DNA from: Campanula takesimana | Taxonomy: Eukaryota > Streptophyta > Magnoliopsida > Asterales > Campanulaceae | Assembly: GCA_026119855.1 (NCBI GenBank) | Contig: JAOWBW010001822.1 | Location: forward strand, 122,922 to 186,921 | Length of the DNA: 64,000 nucleotides | Direction: 5' to 3' | In this document: piece by piece, positions 1 through 11,546 of the stretch | Numbering within the stretch: the stretch's first letter is position 1 | How the letters are laid out: the number at the start of each line of letters is the position of its first letter | Notes under the pieces: generated by a model | Seen by the model: only the letters and a program-made list of their open reading frames with translations | Told to the model about the DNA's origin: nothing | Databases searched by the model: none | Made by a program: the position numbers and the translations under genes

Positions 1-659
1 AAGGTTTGGACGATGTAGAAGAAGAAGCAAGATCAATTGATTTCTTTGGTGCCATTAAAAATTTTGTTAAAGAAGAATTTTTTTTAGTGAGAACAGAGAG
101 AGAGAAGAGTACGAACACTAGAGAGAGAGAGAAGGTTTTTTGCTAAAAAGAGTAAGAAGGTAAAAGATAAATTGAAAAAATGGTTTGTCTTTTATACTCA
201 ATTACAATAACCACCTCGGGTAGTGGAGAGGGCATGACGGCTGAAGGAAACTCAACCGTCCAGTGTACCTGTCGATTCACATTCAATGCGGCAGAGATAA
301 TTGCAAGAAGGTCCTTAAAGAATGAAGTGACATAAAGTAGGGACTAAAATGCAATTTCATACCTGAGCGGTTTTGCGTTATTAAACCGACTTACCTTTTC
401 CTCATTATCGGTTTTGGTGAAACCGATATCTTTCAGATCTATCTTCGGTTTCAGTAGAGAAACCGAAACCTTGCTTTGACAATTTGGTTGGATAAAACTG
501 AAATTTTTCTACTTGACCTTCGGTTTGAATGGAATCTTTAGCCGAACCCATCTTGTTGCGGTTGTCTATTGAACCGCAAACTATTTGCATTTTCTTAATA
601 GAGCAAAAATACTTAACAAAAATTATTAGAACAAGAATAAATAGGCATGAATTATATAA
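1..659 (-). other. Copia-1 3' region, no recognisable gene
   Basis: This stretch lies downstream of the RNase H domain on the minus strand. One minus frame stays open from about 660 down to 405, but past the RNase H it matches no domain I recognise. It contains a GA-rich patch at 96-132 and several CGGTTT words like the rest of Copia-1. The LTR outer sequence seen at 11500-11546 does not recur here. Confidence 0.5.
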
Positions 660-2262
660 GTAAATCCAGCATACCCATTTCTCCTCGTAATGAAAGAACC
701 TAGAAATTTTCGAGCGGTTTGGTGAGAATATCTGCAATTGATCGTCGGTTCCACCTTTGCTAGAAAAAATGTTCTTCTTTTCAACATGATCTTTAAGGAA
801 ATGATATCTTATGTCAATGTGCTTGGTTTTTGAGTGTTGTACTGGATTGTTGGAGATTGATATTGCTGCAGTACTATCACAGTAGATAGGGCAGTTCTTC
901 TCAAATACTTCATAGTCTTCCAACTGCTGTTTCATCCAGAGAATTTGAGAGCAACAGCTTCCAGCCGCAATATATTCAGCTTCAGCGGTTGAGACTGAAA
1001 CCGATGCTTGTTTTTGCTGGACCATGATACAAGTCGGGTTCCAAGGAACTGACAAGTACCACTTGTGCTCTTTCTGCTTATCTTACATGCTGCAAAGTCA
1101 GCATCTGAATAACCTAATAGATCAAATGAAGATTCTTTGGAGTACCAAAGTCCAAGGTTAACAGATCCACATAAATATCTAATAATTCTTTTAACAGCAA
1201 TAAGATGAGATTCTCTAGGGTCAGCTTGAAATCTAGCACAAACACAAACACTGAACATGATATCTGGCCTACTAGCAGTTAAGTAAAGTAAAGAACCAAT
1301 CATACCTCAGTAGAGAGTCTGATCAACTTTCTTACCTCGTTCATCTTGATCCAACTGCAGGCCTTTTGCATTGGGGTATCAACTGGCTTAGCGGTTTCAA
1401 GCCCAAATTTCTTGATCAAATCTTTGGTATATTTGGCTTGGTTGATAAAAATTCATCATGACATTGCTTGATTTGGAGTCCAAGAAAGAATGTCAACTCT
1501 CCCATCATACTCATCTCAAATTTACCTTTCATAAGCTTCTCAAAACTTAACACACATAGTCTCATTAGTAGAACCGAAAATAATATCATCAACATATATT
1601 TGAACTAATAATGAATGACCTTTGTGTTTAGCAATAAATAGGGTTGTATCAATTTTACCTCTAGAGTAGCCTTGTTCAATAAGAAATTTAGATAGAGTGT
1701 CATACCATGCTCTTGAGCTTGTTTGAGTCCATACAAGGCCTTCTTGAGCTTGAAGACATGATTAGGATATTTGTTGTCTTCAAATCCTGGCGGTTGAGCT
1801 ACATAAACTTCTTCTTGTAGTTCACCATTCAGAAATGCACTCTTCACATCCATTTGATATAACTTGAATTTCTTGAAGGAGGCATAGGCCAGGAACAATC
1901 TAATGGCTTCAAGTCTGGCTACAGGGCAAAGGTTTCATCATAATCAATGCCTTCTTCTTGCCTATAACTTGAGCAACCAACCTTGCTTTGTTTCTTGTAA
2001 TAGTACCATTTTCATCCATCTTATTTCTGTATACCCATTTTGTTCAATTACAGTGTGATCTCTGGGCCTTGGAACTAGAGTCCAACTCTGCATCTTTCAA
2101 ACTGATTAAGCTCTTCTTGCATTGCAGCTACCCAACTTGGATCACTTAGAGCTTCATCTACCTTCTTCGGTTCCATCTGAGATAACAGTGTGGTTGAGAA
2201 CAAACTGTGGTTATCTCTATGAGTCAAGCTTCCTCTTGTCTGAACACCAGAACTGATAGGAC
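660..2262 (-). pseudogene. Copia-1 reverse transcriptase and RNase H
   Basis: On the minus strand the RT begins with weak N-terminal similarity near 2200-1950. It has QMDVKSAFLNGELQEEVYV near 1860-1805, and the catalytic YVDD with following IIFG at about 1595-1569. The thumb region MIGSLLYLTASRPDIMFSV is near 1303. RNase H follows with TAEAEYIAA near 1000-970, CDSTAAI near 885-865 and KHIDIRYHFLKDHV near 830-785. The pieces lie in different frames with stops between them, so the domain cannot be translated intact. The YVDD catalytic box itself is preserved. Its role is reverse transcription of the element RNA in virus-like particles. Confidence 0.85.
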
Positions 2263-3371
2263 CTATAACATTAGTTGTTGGATGGTCTCTATGCTCATTG
2301 ATATCTGAGGGAGGTCTTCATGAACCACTATTTCTTGAAGATTTTCCAGAGGAGGCTCTTCTTGATATTCATTGAAATCTTCATTGAAGGTGATGTTTGG
2401 AACTGGATCAACGGTTTGAATAGGATCAGAAGAATGCGGTTCTACAGCAACACCTTTGGTTTGATTGGAGCGGCTGAGAACCTGATGGAGCGGTTTGAGT
2501 AGGTTGGTCATTTGCGTTGCATGATTATGGTAAGATGTACCTGTCTCAAAACCACTAAAATCATCAGCAACATTTGGAGCCATATGTGGCTCAAGAAGAA
2601 TATGTTCATCAAATGTAACATGGACTGACTCTACAATTTTTAAAGATGTCTTATTGAAACAACGAAAAGCTTTGGAGTGTTTTGAATAACCGACAAAAAT
2701 ACCTTCATCGGCCTTAGCATCAAATTTACCTCGATGCTCTTTGCCATTGTACAAGATGTAGCACTTACATCCAAATATCTTGAAGAAGGCAATGTTGGGT
2801 GGTCTGCCTCTCCACAATTCATAAGGGTCTTGTTGTGAACTTTGATGATTAGGGAGCGGTTCTGGGTGAAGCATGCGGTATTGATGGCTTCGGCCCAGAA
2901 GTATTTGGGAAGCTTTGCTTCTGCAATCATTGTCTTCCCGGCTTCAATCAAAGTCCTGTTCTTTCTTTCTACAACTCCATTCTGTTGTGGAACCCCAGCG
3001 GCAGAGAAGTTATGATCAATTCCATGATCATCACAATATTGGGCAACACCATTGTTTGTAAATTCGGTTCCATTATCTGAACGCACGGAAACAATGTCAT
3101 CCAATTTCTGAGTTTGGAGCTGTCTAAAGAGAGCGGTTACGATGCCATAAGTATCATCTTTAGAGGCCATCATTTCCACCCATGTATATCTTGAATAATC
3201 ATCAACCACCACAAGTGTATAGCGGTTTCCTCCAATACTGGCGGTTGGGACAGGTCCAAATAAATCCATGTGCAGCAATTGCAAACAGCGGTTCGTTGAA
3301 GGTGCGGTTTTTACTAGGAAATGACTGTTTGGGCTGATTTCCAAGCTGGCATGCTTTTCACTTTTCATCAT
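2263..3371 (-). pseudogene. Copia-1 integrase
   Basis: The integrase core is open over about 243 codons (3371-2640). The three acidic catalytic positions are visible as LHMDLFGP, VRSDNGTEF and VVERKNRTL, in DDE order. PQQNGVVERKN is the standard copia signature. A frame change near 2850 moves the reading frame to the C-terminal part (2874-2263), which shows the usual DPYELWRGRPPNIAFFKIFG and KFDAKADEGIFVGYS motifs. So it is one frameshift away from contiguous. The enzyme would insert the cDNA into the genome. Confidence 0.88.
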
Positions 3372-4554
3372 GATGGTCAGCCACTTTGGGTAGTCCTTTT
3401 ACTAGACCATCCCTGTGCAGTTTTGCTAGATACTTGAAGTTCAAGTGGCTGAGCCGCTTATGCCATAAACAGCTGCTTTTCACTTATATTTTTTGCTACA
3501 AAACAGAGGTCAGCAATAGAAACAATATTGCTTAAATCTATCATATAAAACATCACCTGTTCTGTTGCCAGTCAGTAGAGTGACTTCAGAGGAAGCATCT
3601 TTGATATAACAGTTAGTTGATGTGAATATGCAGTTCATTCCTTTGTCACAAACTGAGATATGGAGAGAAGGTTGTGCTTGAGTCCTTCTACTAATGACAC
3701 ATTTTCAATAGTCACATTTCCTCGTTTGATTGCTCCATATCCTACTGTTTCTCCTTGTTGTTACCAAACACTACTGGGGGACCTTTCATTTGGATGAAAC
3801 TGCAGAGTAGTTCGGAATCTCCAGTCATGTGTCCGTGAGCATCCACTATCCAAATACCAGAGATCCTTCTTCTTCTTAGCGGTTCCAGCCATAAAACATG
3901 AAATCTGAAAAATAAACATGAAAGGTTTGGTCCCCCTTATTCCTTGGGTCCTAGGGTTAGCAGCTTTTTGGGACCCACACTTGTCTGACCTTAGGATTTT
4001 TACGTCCCTTGGCATTGGGTGTGAATCTTAAAAGACAATGACCAGCACTATGACCAAAATCAGCACAAATAGCACAATGAATAAATCCAGGTTTTGGTTG
4101 CGTTTTACAAACCCTTTACTGACCTTCGGTTTCTCATGTTTTACTGGGTCAGCGGTTTTGGCTTTAACAAAGATTACCTTCTTGAGCTCAACCTTCCTCT
4201 TAGATGCGGCTTTAGGGAAAATGATAGGAATTTCCTTAAACCGACTAGGAGTGGTTTCATCACTCAATACTTCCTTGGTTGCCTCAGCCGCTATGGATTT
4301 CTCTTTCCACTTTGAATCTCTCCCAGTCTAGTTTTTAGGGTACTCAAAGAAATAATTTTGCCTTTTAATTCTTGTTTTGAGCCCTTTTACCAGCATGATT
4401 AACCTTAGAAATTTCTTTGGTTTGTTCAGTAGGTTTCACACCACCTTCGGCACAGAGACAGGGACACTTACACCCATCATCGGTTTTAAACCCCAATCCA
4501 CTTTTATCCGAAGTAGGAATTTGTGAATTTAGGATTTGTTCCACGGTGACACCA
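3372..4554 (-). pseudogene. Copia-1 gag C-terminus, protease and GAG-pre-integrase region
   Basis: The aspartic protease active site reads WYLDSGCSR near 3870-3845 on the minus strand. Just after it the usual HMTGD continuation is out of frame by one base, so the protease is broken at its active site. Upstream (4554-4028) is a lysine-rich gag tail that continues the reading interrupted by the hAT. Downstream (3640-3400) are decayed pieces of the GAG-pre-integrase domain. The hAT insertion site (TSD 4555-4562) lies in the gag tail. Confidence 0.75.
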
Positions 4555-4562
4555 GACTTAGT

Positions 4563-4721
4563 TAGACGTGTCCATCCGGTTATAACCGGCGGTTGACGGT
4601 TATAACCGCCGGTTATGTTTTTCGTTTAATGCTAACCTTAACCTAACCGTCTAACCGTTATGTCCGGTTACGGTTAACCGGTTAACCGGTTAATGCGGTT
4701 AAACCGGTTAAACCGGTTACC
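4563..4721. repeat. hAT-1 left subterminal CCGGTTA repeat cluster
   Basis: Within about 160 bp of the left end there are many tightly packed copies of AACCGG/CCGGTTA and CCGCCGGTTAT in both orientations, for example at 4574-4612 and 4670-4720. A matching cluster lies at 7985-8215. Known hAT elements carry subterminal motif arrays that bind transposase, so this is the inferred role. A poly-T tract and A/T-rich sequence follow to about 5100. Confidence 0.8.
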
Positions 4722-5270
4722 TTTTTTTTTTTTTTTTTTTTTTCAAAACAGTTTTATTAACAGTTTTTTGTTAAAAAAAAAAGATAAAATAAAAAAAACA
4801 CTTCATTTTTTAAAGGGTTTTTTTTTCAAGTAAAGTTTTTTTTTTTCAAGTAAAAAAAAAAATTTAACTGTTTTTTTAAACAGTTTCTTAACAGATTTTT
4901 TTAACAGTTTTATTAACAGATTTTTTAACTTTTTTTTTTTTTTTAAAACAGTTTTTATTAAAAAAAAAAAAAACGGGGAGTATATGTATGAGTCATACAT
5001 ATATTAAACAGTTTTCTTTTGTTTTTTTTGTTTTTAAGTTAAAAACTTAAAATGTATAAGTGTATAACTATAATGTATAACACAAATTTTTTAAGTAAAA
5101 AAGGGACGGTACCTTAAATTTTATTAATTAAAATTAAAATTACAAAGAGGGGGACAACCAATCCTTGCCCTTTTATAATTAAGGGAGGAAAAAATGGAGC
5201 TTATTACCTCAACTAAACTATTACAATGAAATAAAAATAAACCTATTCTAAAAATTAAAATAAAAACTAT

Positions 5271-7459
5271 CTACATTCCGTCCCCTTCCGAACTTCCCGT
5301 AGAATCTTCCAAGTCGTATTGATATTGTGGATCTACATTTACTAAATCCTCTTCATAAGGCATATCTTGCTCCCTCTTTTCCGCTCTAACCCAATCACCA
5401 AGCAAGAGTTGATTTTCCAAATTTTCACAAGTTAGTTGGGAACGTCTTGCATCCAAAACATTTCCTCCCACACTAAATGCCGATTCGACGGCACGGTTGA
5501 AGCGGGAGAAGCTAAGACTTCTTTTGCAATTAAAGAGAGTATGGGATAAGTTTCTTGCCTTTGTGACCACCACCTCAAATATCAAAAGAAATTGGATTTG
5601 AAGTGTTTTGTACAACTTCATGCTAGTAGAGAAATATGCTTCCAACTCGTACGGAATGCTAGAGGTAGAAGAAGAAGAAGGAGACGTTCTAGGACGTTTG
5701 AAAAATAAATATCATTAACAAAACTATATGGATCGTTATTCACATCATATTGTGTATCAATATCTTCTTCATTAGGACTTGAGCCATATTGAGAAACATT
5801 TCCATGAATTGCATTATACTCATTATAAAGAGTCACCAAATCTTTTTTTGTATTTTTCAACAATAATCGCCGGGTTTTCGTGTAATCCGTCCCCATTGGG
5901 GTATAAATTTGCATAATAAAACGTTATTATGCGGACTAGATCTTTCAATTTAATACGGGGATCCAACATCTTTGCAAGCAAAAATAGAGACGGAATGTTA
6001 TCAAAATATTTGACCCACTTTTGCCTCATGGAAGCAATGCTTTCGTTTAAAATGGTGCAATTTTGCAAATTTTTAAAACTTAGAACTATTGCAATACATT
6101 GATCAAGTACCAAAACGGAAGTTGGATAATAAACTCCCGACAAAGCCAAAGTAGCGGTATTGAAAATCTTTAATAATTGACATAAATTAGTGCAAGCGTT
6201 CCATTGATACGCAAATAAAGGAATTTCATAGCCCATACTAATAAAAAAATCCATGATATGCTCTTTATACTCAAAACCATCAATTAACATTTTGTAGGTA
6301 GAATTCCACCTAGTCGGAACATCCATAGAAAAATATTTTTCGGGAAGACCCTTATTTAGTAAATATTTTATCCATTTTCTTGTAATTTTATTTTTTTTTG
6401 CAAAAATAAAGAGCCTCTCTAAGGTTTAACATATTGATCTAAAGCATCCAAACCATCTTTAACACATAAATTTATGATATGACATAAAAACATCTATATG
6501 AAAATACTTACCCCAAGTGACGGTTGACAAACACAATGAGCATCAATTCCGGTATACTAGCGGTATTAGCACTAGCATTGTCGAATGAAATAGAAAATAT
6601 TTTTTGCAAAAGACCATATTTTGCCAAAATGGCGTGCAACTTTCTACAAAATATTTCCGCGGAATGAGGTGGTTCAAAACTATCATATGCAAGTAGTCTT
6701 TTTTGTAAAGTCCACGAATTATCGATCCAATGGCATGTAACACCCAAATAACTATTTCTTTGCCAATGATCACTCCAACCATCGGCACAAATTGAAACTC
6801 TTTGATCTAATTTTGATAAAACATCAATTAAAAAATGTTTATATTCCAAAACCACTTTTTTAATATCGCGTACGAGAGTCGTACGTGGTACTTTGGAGGC
6901 GGCCGGATTTAAAGAAAGTCTAATAAACCGTTCATAAAAGTCATCATCCGCAAAGTTAAAAGCAAGCCCTTTAACACACACAAATTTGCACAATTCTTTC
7001 CTATAAACGACATTATTAAACTTAAATAAGACCGAAGACGTACCTTGGGTGTTAGGTTGAGCAAATTGTAATTGAGCTTGATCACTATCAATCCCAAGTT
7101 TTTCAGGATGTTGTTGATCTCAAGTGATGGTTCAATGTTCCATGCCCATTACCTTTTGCGAACGGGTAAGATTTGGTGCAATAGTTGCAACACGCTCGAA
7201 AATGTACAAAGTCGTTGGGGTCAATTTGTACTTTTCGGAAATGGATCGTGAAAGTGTCGGATTTGGATTCTCGTGCTTGACGTTGCCCCCGACCACCTCT
7301 TCCCACGCCTCGAGCTCGGCCGGCCCGGGCCCTACCACTTTGAGGAACATTTTCTTCAAAATTTTGCTCACTTTCCTCAAAATGTGACTCAATTTCGGGT
7401 TAAGTGAGGAAGAACCAACATGTTCCTTGCCGCTCCTTCGAGATGAGCCATTTTGTTAA
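5271..7459 (-). pseudogene. hAT-1 transposase (BED finger to hAT dimerisation domain)
   Basis: Domains run in order on the minus strand. A BED zinc finger at 7306-7103 shows CCNYC and HGTLNHHLRS ligands. The catalytic core at 6993-6508 contains ADGWSDHWQRNSYLGVTCHWI with the first acidic residue. The conserved DVPTRWNSTYKML block is at 6326-5823. The C-terminal dimerisation region at 5645-5271 has ESAFSVGGNVLDARRSQL. This matches RICESLEEPER/DAYSLEEPER-type plant hAT transposases. At least four frame changes separate these blocks, so no complete protein can be made. An ATG near 7452 is the likely original start region. Confidence 0.88.
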
Positions 7460-7750
7460 CAAACTAACTGAAACTGTTTAGAAACTGACTGAAACTCGCT
7501 AAAAAACTGACTGAAAATGATGAAAAACACAGATTTTGTTAAAAAACTGACTGAAAACTGTCAAAAAACTGACTGAAACTCTCAAAAACTGACTGGAATC
7601 TGAAAAACTAACTGGAAAATGATTTGAAACTGACTGGAAATGGTTAACAAAGTGACTGGAATTTTCTAAATAAATTAAAAAAGTGATTTCGTTAAAAACA
7701 ACTGGAAAGCGTTAAAAAACTGACTGGAATTATGCAATCTAACTGGAAAT
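7455..7750. repeat. Degenerate CTGACTGAAA tandem repeat in hAT-1
   Basis: About 15 loosely spaced copies of ACTGACTGAAA/ACTGACTGGAA with period 15-35 bp lie immediately upstream (minus-strand sense) of the transposase start. No coding capacity. It may be part of the transposase 5' leader. Confidence 0.7.
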
Positions 7751-7984
7751 ATGAGAGAGTGTGAGAATTAGTAGAGAGAGAAAGAGTATAGAGAAGATGT
7801 GGAACTAAAAATGGTAGGAGGGAGGGGTATTTATATGTAAGCAATTTTTGGTTTTTTTTTTTTTTTTTTTCATTTAAGGCCGAAAGTTAACTGAACTAAC
7901 GGCTAGTTGGAAACTAGCCGTTTTTGGACAGTGGTGGTCAGTCAGACATGGGAAATGGGGGGGCCCGGTGCAAATTTTTGAAAA

Positions 7985-8224
7985 GTAGCCGTTAGGCGGT
8001 TAACCTCCGGTTTTTAAACCGGTTTTAACCGCCGGTTATCCGGTTGGCGGTTATCCGTTATAACGGCGGTTTACCGGTTTTGAGAAAGGCCTAACCGAAA
8101 CCGAACCGGGGAATTACGGTTGACGGTTGAGCCGGTTTCCGGTTAACCGGTTTCCCGGTTTTGACCCGGTTTTGACCGTTATCAACCGCGGTTAGCCGGT
8201 TGCCGGTTTTTTTGGTCACGTCTA
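7985..8224. repeat. hAT-1 right subterminal CCGGTTA repeat cluster
   Basis: This is the mirror of the left cluster: repeated CCGGTTTTAACCGCCGGTTA-like words at 7990-8075 and 8100-8210, ending in the TIR. Motif density is highest in the last 240 bp. Confidence 0.8.
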
Positions 8225-8232
8225 GACTTAGT

Positions 8233-10019
8233 CCATACATCGGTCACTTTTTGGAGGTCATCCCTTTGTACGGTAAGATCATGGATTTGGGTGAGAAGTA
8301 CCTCGGTTCTGTCCTTCAGATAGCGGTTTTCATCCACAATAGTAGATATCCCAGCAATTTGGAGCTTGAGGTTTTCAATTTCCTCCTTGTGGGATTTACA
8401 TACATGTTGGGATTCTTCAAGTTCCGCAGCCATTAGTTTATATGCCTTTTAAGTACAGTGTGTTGTTGACATATAATATTTGCACGTTCTAGTACCTGGT
8501 CATCATGACTTTGGTCTGTTTGAACCTCGGGAGTGTAGTTTGGTGTTGTAGGAGCTCTGCTTGATCTAGCCTCAGGAGTCTTAGGTGAAACTGACTTCAT
8601 TTGTTGTTTTGGCAGTGGAAGGCTTTCGTCAATTTCAATTCTTTCTTCAAATCCCATGAGACAGAGATTAGCAGTTTCTTCATCATCACTTTCATCTGAG
8701 TCTGAACCCATCCATGTCAGCGGTTGATCTCCTTGGTCAGCTACCATTCCTCTTCTTTTCACGAATTTCTTGTTGAATGGTTTCTTTGCTGGCGCGGCTT
8801 CATAGCGCGGTTTGGGACAACTTGACGCAAAGTGACCTGGCTGTCTGCAGTTATAACAAACCAAGTCTTCCCTTATCTTGGGATCTGCAGTTTTGTTGAA
8901 TCTGGTTGGAGGGACAAACTTTGCTGGGCCTTTGGATGGAAATTGAGATCTATTATTTTTCCTGAACTTGGTGTATCTCTTCACATACAAAGCAAATTCT
9001 TCATCATCCATTTCATCAAAATCAACTTGAGTAGAACTTGAGGATTGTGATCCTACACTCTGAGCATAAGAACTTTGAGGAGTGTAGGGTTGATGAGACT
9101 GCTGATAAGATTGATAAGATTGAGGATATGGTTGATGTGATTGAGGATAGGATTGTTGAGACTGTTGGTAATATTCAGAAGGTGCGGTTTGAGGATTGTA
9201 TCTAGGAACATTTTGGTCAGGAGGAGCGGTTTGCAAGTGGAGGTGAGGAGCGGTTTGATGATGGTCTGGATTGTAGACAGGAGATGAGGTATTGTTGAAT
9301 GCAGCTAGAGAGAGGGTATTAAATCTACTTTCGGTTTCATGGACCTCATCAAGCTTGAATTAAAAAACCTTCAGCATGGCATACAAGTGTCGAAGATCAA
9401 GAGCTTCCAAGTCCTTGTTGTCTTCAATGTTAGTAGTTTTGATCAGCCATTTGCTACCAAGTGCTTGCATGAATCTCATGTTCAAATCTGTATTAGAATA
9501 GACATGTCCAAGAGAAAAAACAAACATTAACAATATCAATAAACCTCTCATAGCATTGTCTAAGAGATTCCTTAGGATCTTTAACAAAATAGTCAAAGAG
9601 TCTTCTCTGTTGATAGAGGCGGTTTTTCTTGGTATCTGAATCTCCTTCCAGAAAGTCAACTATAGCATCCCAGGTAGCCTTTGCGGTTTTGCAGTGAAGC
9701 ACATTAGAATGAGTCATCAGGTCAATAGCTGACACTAGCATGGACATAGCTCTTCCATCAAAATCCACATTGATGCGGTCTGCATCAGTCCATTCACTTT
9801 CTAATTTCTTAACTTCAGCTTCTTCTCCTGCGGTTCCTGCACGTGGATTAGCTTTCATAGGAACATATGGTCCATCAGTAACCGCGGTCCACAGTCTACG
9901 ATCACATGAAATCATGTGTTTCATCATCCTATCTTTCCAAAAATAAAACTATCTTCATCCAGAATCGGTAAGTGATTCGAATTCGATGTTTGCATCATAT
10001 GGGTGTTTGTGTTTGCCAT
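8233..10019 (-). pseudogene. Copia-1 gag
   Basis: The likely start is the ATG at 10019-10017 on the minus strand, shortly after the primer site; an early frame change near 9925 separates it from the main gag body. The body (9927-9360) has the UBN2/retrotran_gag pattern with AKATWDAIVDFLEGDSDTKK and YERFIDIVN. A long Q/S/Y/P-rich linker (9236-9000) follows, then the zinc knuckle CYNCRQPGHFASSCPKP near 8870-8815. After that comes a coiled-coil-like stretch (8433-8233, KSHKEEIENLKLQIAGI) in a new frame, cut by the hAT. Gag forms the particle and the knuckle binds RNA. Confidence 0.82.
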
Positions 10020-10069
10020 TGGATCAGCACCCAAGCGGTTAAGCTTGTAAAAACAAGTTTGGTGGATAT

Positions 10070-10081
10070 GCTCTGATACCA
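10070..10081 (-). promoter_or_regulatory. Copia-1 primer-binding site
   Basis: The minus strand reads TGGTATCAGAGC, complementary to the 3' end of plant initiator tRNA-Met, two bases after the LTR inner edge at 10084. Confidence 0.92.
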
Positions 10082-10083
10082 CT

Positions 10084-11546
10084 TGTTGGTCCCAGAGGGC
10101 AACAAGGGTATAGAACCGCTAGAGGGGGGGTGAATAGCGGTCCGAAACTTTTTCGAAAATACCCTTAAAATCAACCGAGTACTTATCAGTTTGGCCAACT
10201 GCGGTTCAAAGCACAAGAACCGAACTGATAAAATGCACAGCGGAGTTTGCGGTTTTGGCCAAATATGTTAGTTAAAGAGTTGGGAGGTTTGACTCGGGTT
10301 GAGAAAACACTATGATGCAACAGAATAGTTAAACTTAAAGTTTAAAGGAAAACACAATTCATCTTTCAAGTCATTTCGTATATGGAAACGAGTTCAAGAC
10401 CACAAACAAGAAAGATAAATATCAAGACAGAAAATAAAGACCCAACACACAAATTGAAGAGGTTCATTCTTAAATGAACTACGTCCTCTACCTAGATGGT
10501 TAGTCTAGGATTTTCTAATAGCTATGAGACTTGTATTAATTTAGAGGAGGTTTTACAAGATGAATCTAAACTCTAAACAATAAGTCTAACCTAAGCTATA
10601 ATAACAACCGGTGTTTTCGAAGTATATAATCTATGTGATCATATAAATCGGGTGTGTGTGTGAAAAGAAATCAAATGCTCTAAGTATCTAAATGATGGTT
10701 GAGCAAATGGAATTCTTTCGGTGTAAAGGCTAAGTATGAATGGTTGTTAGGCTTGAAGCTTTTGATGAAGAACTGGGTTTGCAATGGAGATGGTTTGAAG
10801 ATATGAATATCTGGGTTTAAATCTTCAAAGCAAACTTGAATACTTGGGAATGAATCTCTTGAAGCTCAGCAACCTTCATTGTTGAATAAAGAAGGCTATT
10901 TATAGGCAGAGCACCCTTGTGACCGTTGGGTAAAGATTTGAATCAAATCTGAAGGGTACAGTGCTGTCGAAATCCCATTGGTTGAGCTGTCATTTTCGTC
11001 CTTGGTTTTGTCTTGTAGTCCTAGGTAGTTGTTGCACCACTACCTGACAATTGTCCTTTGTTGCAGAAAGGACTAACGGTAAACAATTCAAACTGATGGA
11101 CAAACCGACATTCCTTGCAGAAACTCCAAGTTAACTTAGAGTTATTTTGACATGACATAACTACATCCTTTTACGGTAAAAAAGGGAATGTTTGTTTAAG
11201 GAATAAATAACATCTCTTTAATTCTTCAATAACTGCTCTGCGGTTTCACCAAGCATAGGGGCGGTTTGAAGAATGATCTTGATGAGCGGTTTCATCAAAC
11301 ATGCAAACTGCAGTTTGATGAAAAATGAAGGGCTCCATGCTGGCGGTCTCAAGATGACGGCTTGAAGCACTAAACCGCTAATGATACAAACCGAACTATA
11401 CTCAGCCTAGAAAACGAAAAATCTAGAAATGGACTTATCTAAAAATTGAAGTAGAACTTCATTACATGCGGTCCTAAAGTCCATAAAAAGACACGTGGCA
11501 TGGATCAATCAAATTAAGGTGGGTGAACTAACAATGAATCCTAACA
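10084..11546 (-). repeat. Copia-1 5' LTR, 1463 bp
   Basis: Edges are TGTTGG at 10084 and CTAACA ending at 11546, a short imperfect inverted repeat as expected for an LTR. A TATA-like CTATTTATAG lies near 10888-10905 for minus-strand transcription. The inner edge abuts the primer site and the outer edge abuts Copia-2 coding sequence. GCGGTT words are frequent, as in the rest of the element. Confidence 0.88.

Larger units (their letters stand above)
4563..8224 (-). mobile_element. hAT-1, hAT DNA transposon, 3.66 kb
   Basis: The terminal inverted repeats are TAGACGTGTCC at 4563-4573 and the complement TAGACGTGACC ending at 8224, one mismatch in 11 bp. They are flanked by a perfect 8-bp target duplication GACTTAGT at 4555-4562 and 8225-8232. 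Eight-base TSDs and this layout are diagnostic for hAT. The interior encodes a BED-finger transposase on the minus strand, now broken. Removing it together with one TSD rejoins the Copia-1 gag tail. Confidence 0.95.
1..11546 (-). mobile_element. Copia-1, Ty1/copia LTR retrotransposon (3' end off window)
   Basis: Read on the minus strand the order is LTR (11546-10084), primer-binding site, gag, protease, integrase, reverse transcriptase, RNase H, which is the copia order. The hAT at 4563-8224 interrupts gag/protease. The LTR inner edge is TGTTGG and the outer edge CCTAACA. The element is inserted in the pol of Copia-2: Copia-2 coding sequence stops exactly at the LTR edge, and GTATC at 11547-11551 is the expected target duplication. 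No second LTR is found in 1-700, so the 3' LTR lies left of the window or is lost. Several frameshifts make it non-autonomous. Confidence 0.9.

Noticed and set aside
1..700. Possible 3' LTR of Copia-1 at the left edge
   Set aside because: The 5' LTR outer sequence (ending GAATCCTAACA) does not recur there and no polypurine tract is visible.
4803..5000. Lys-rich minus-strand ORF
   Set aside because: Translation of A/T homopolymer tracts in the hAT-1 end.
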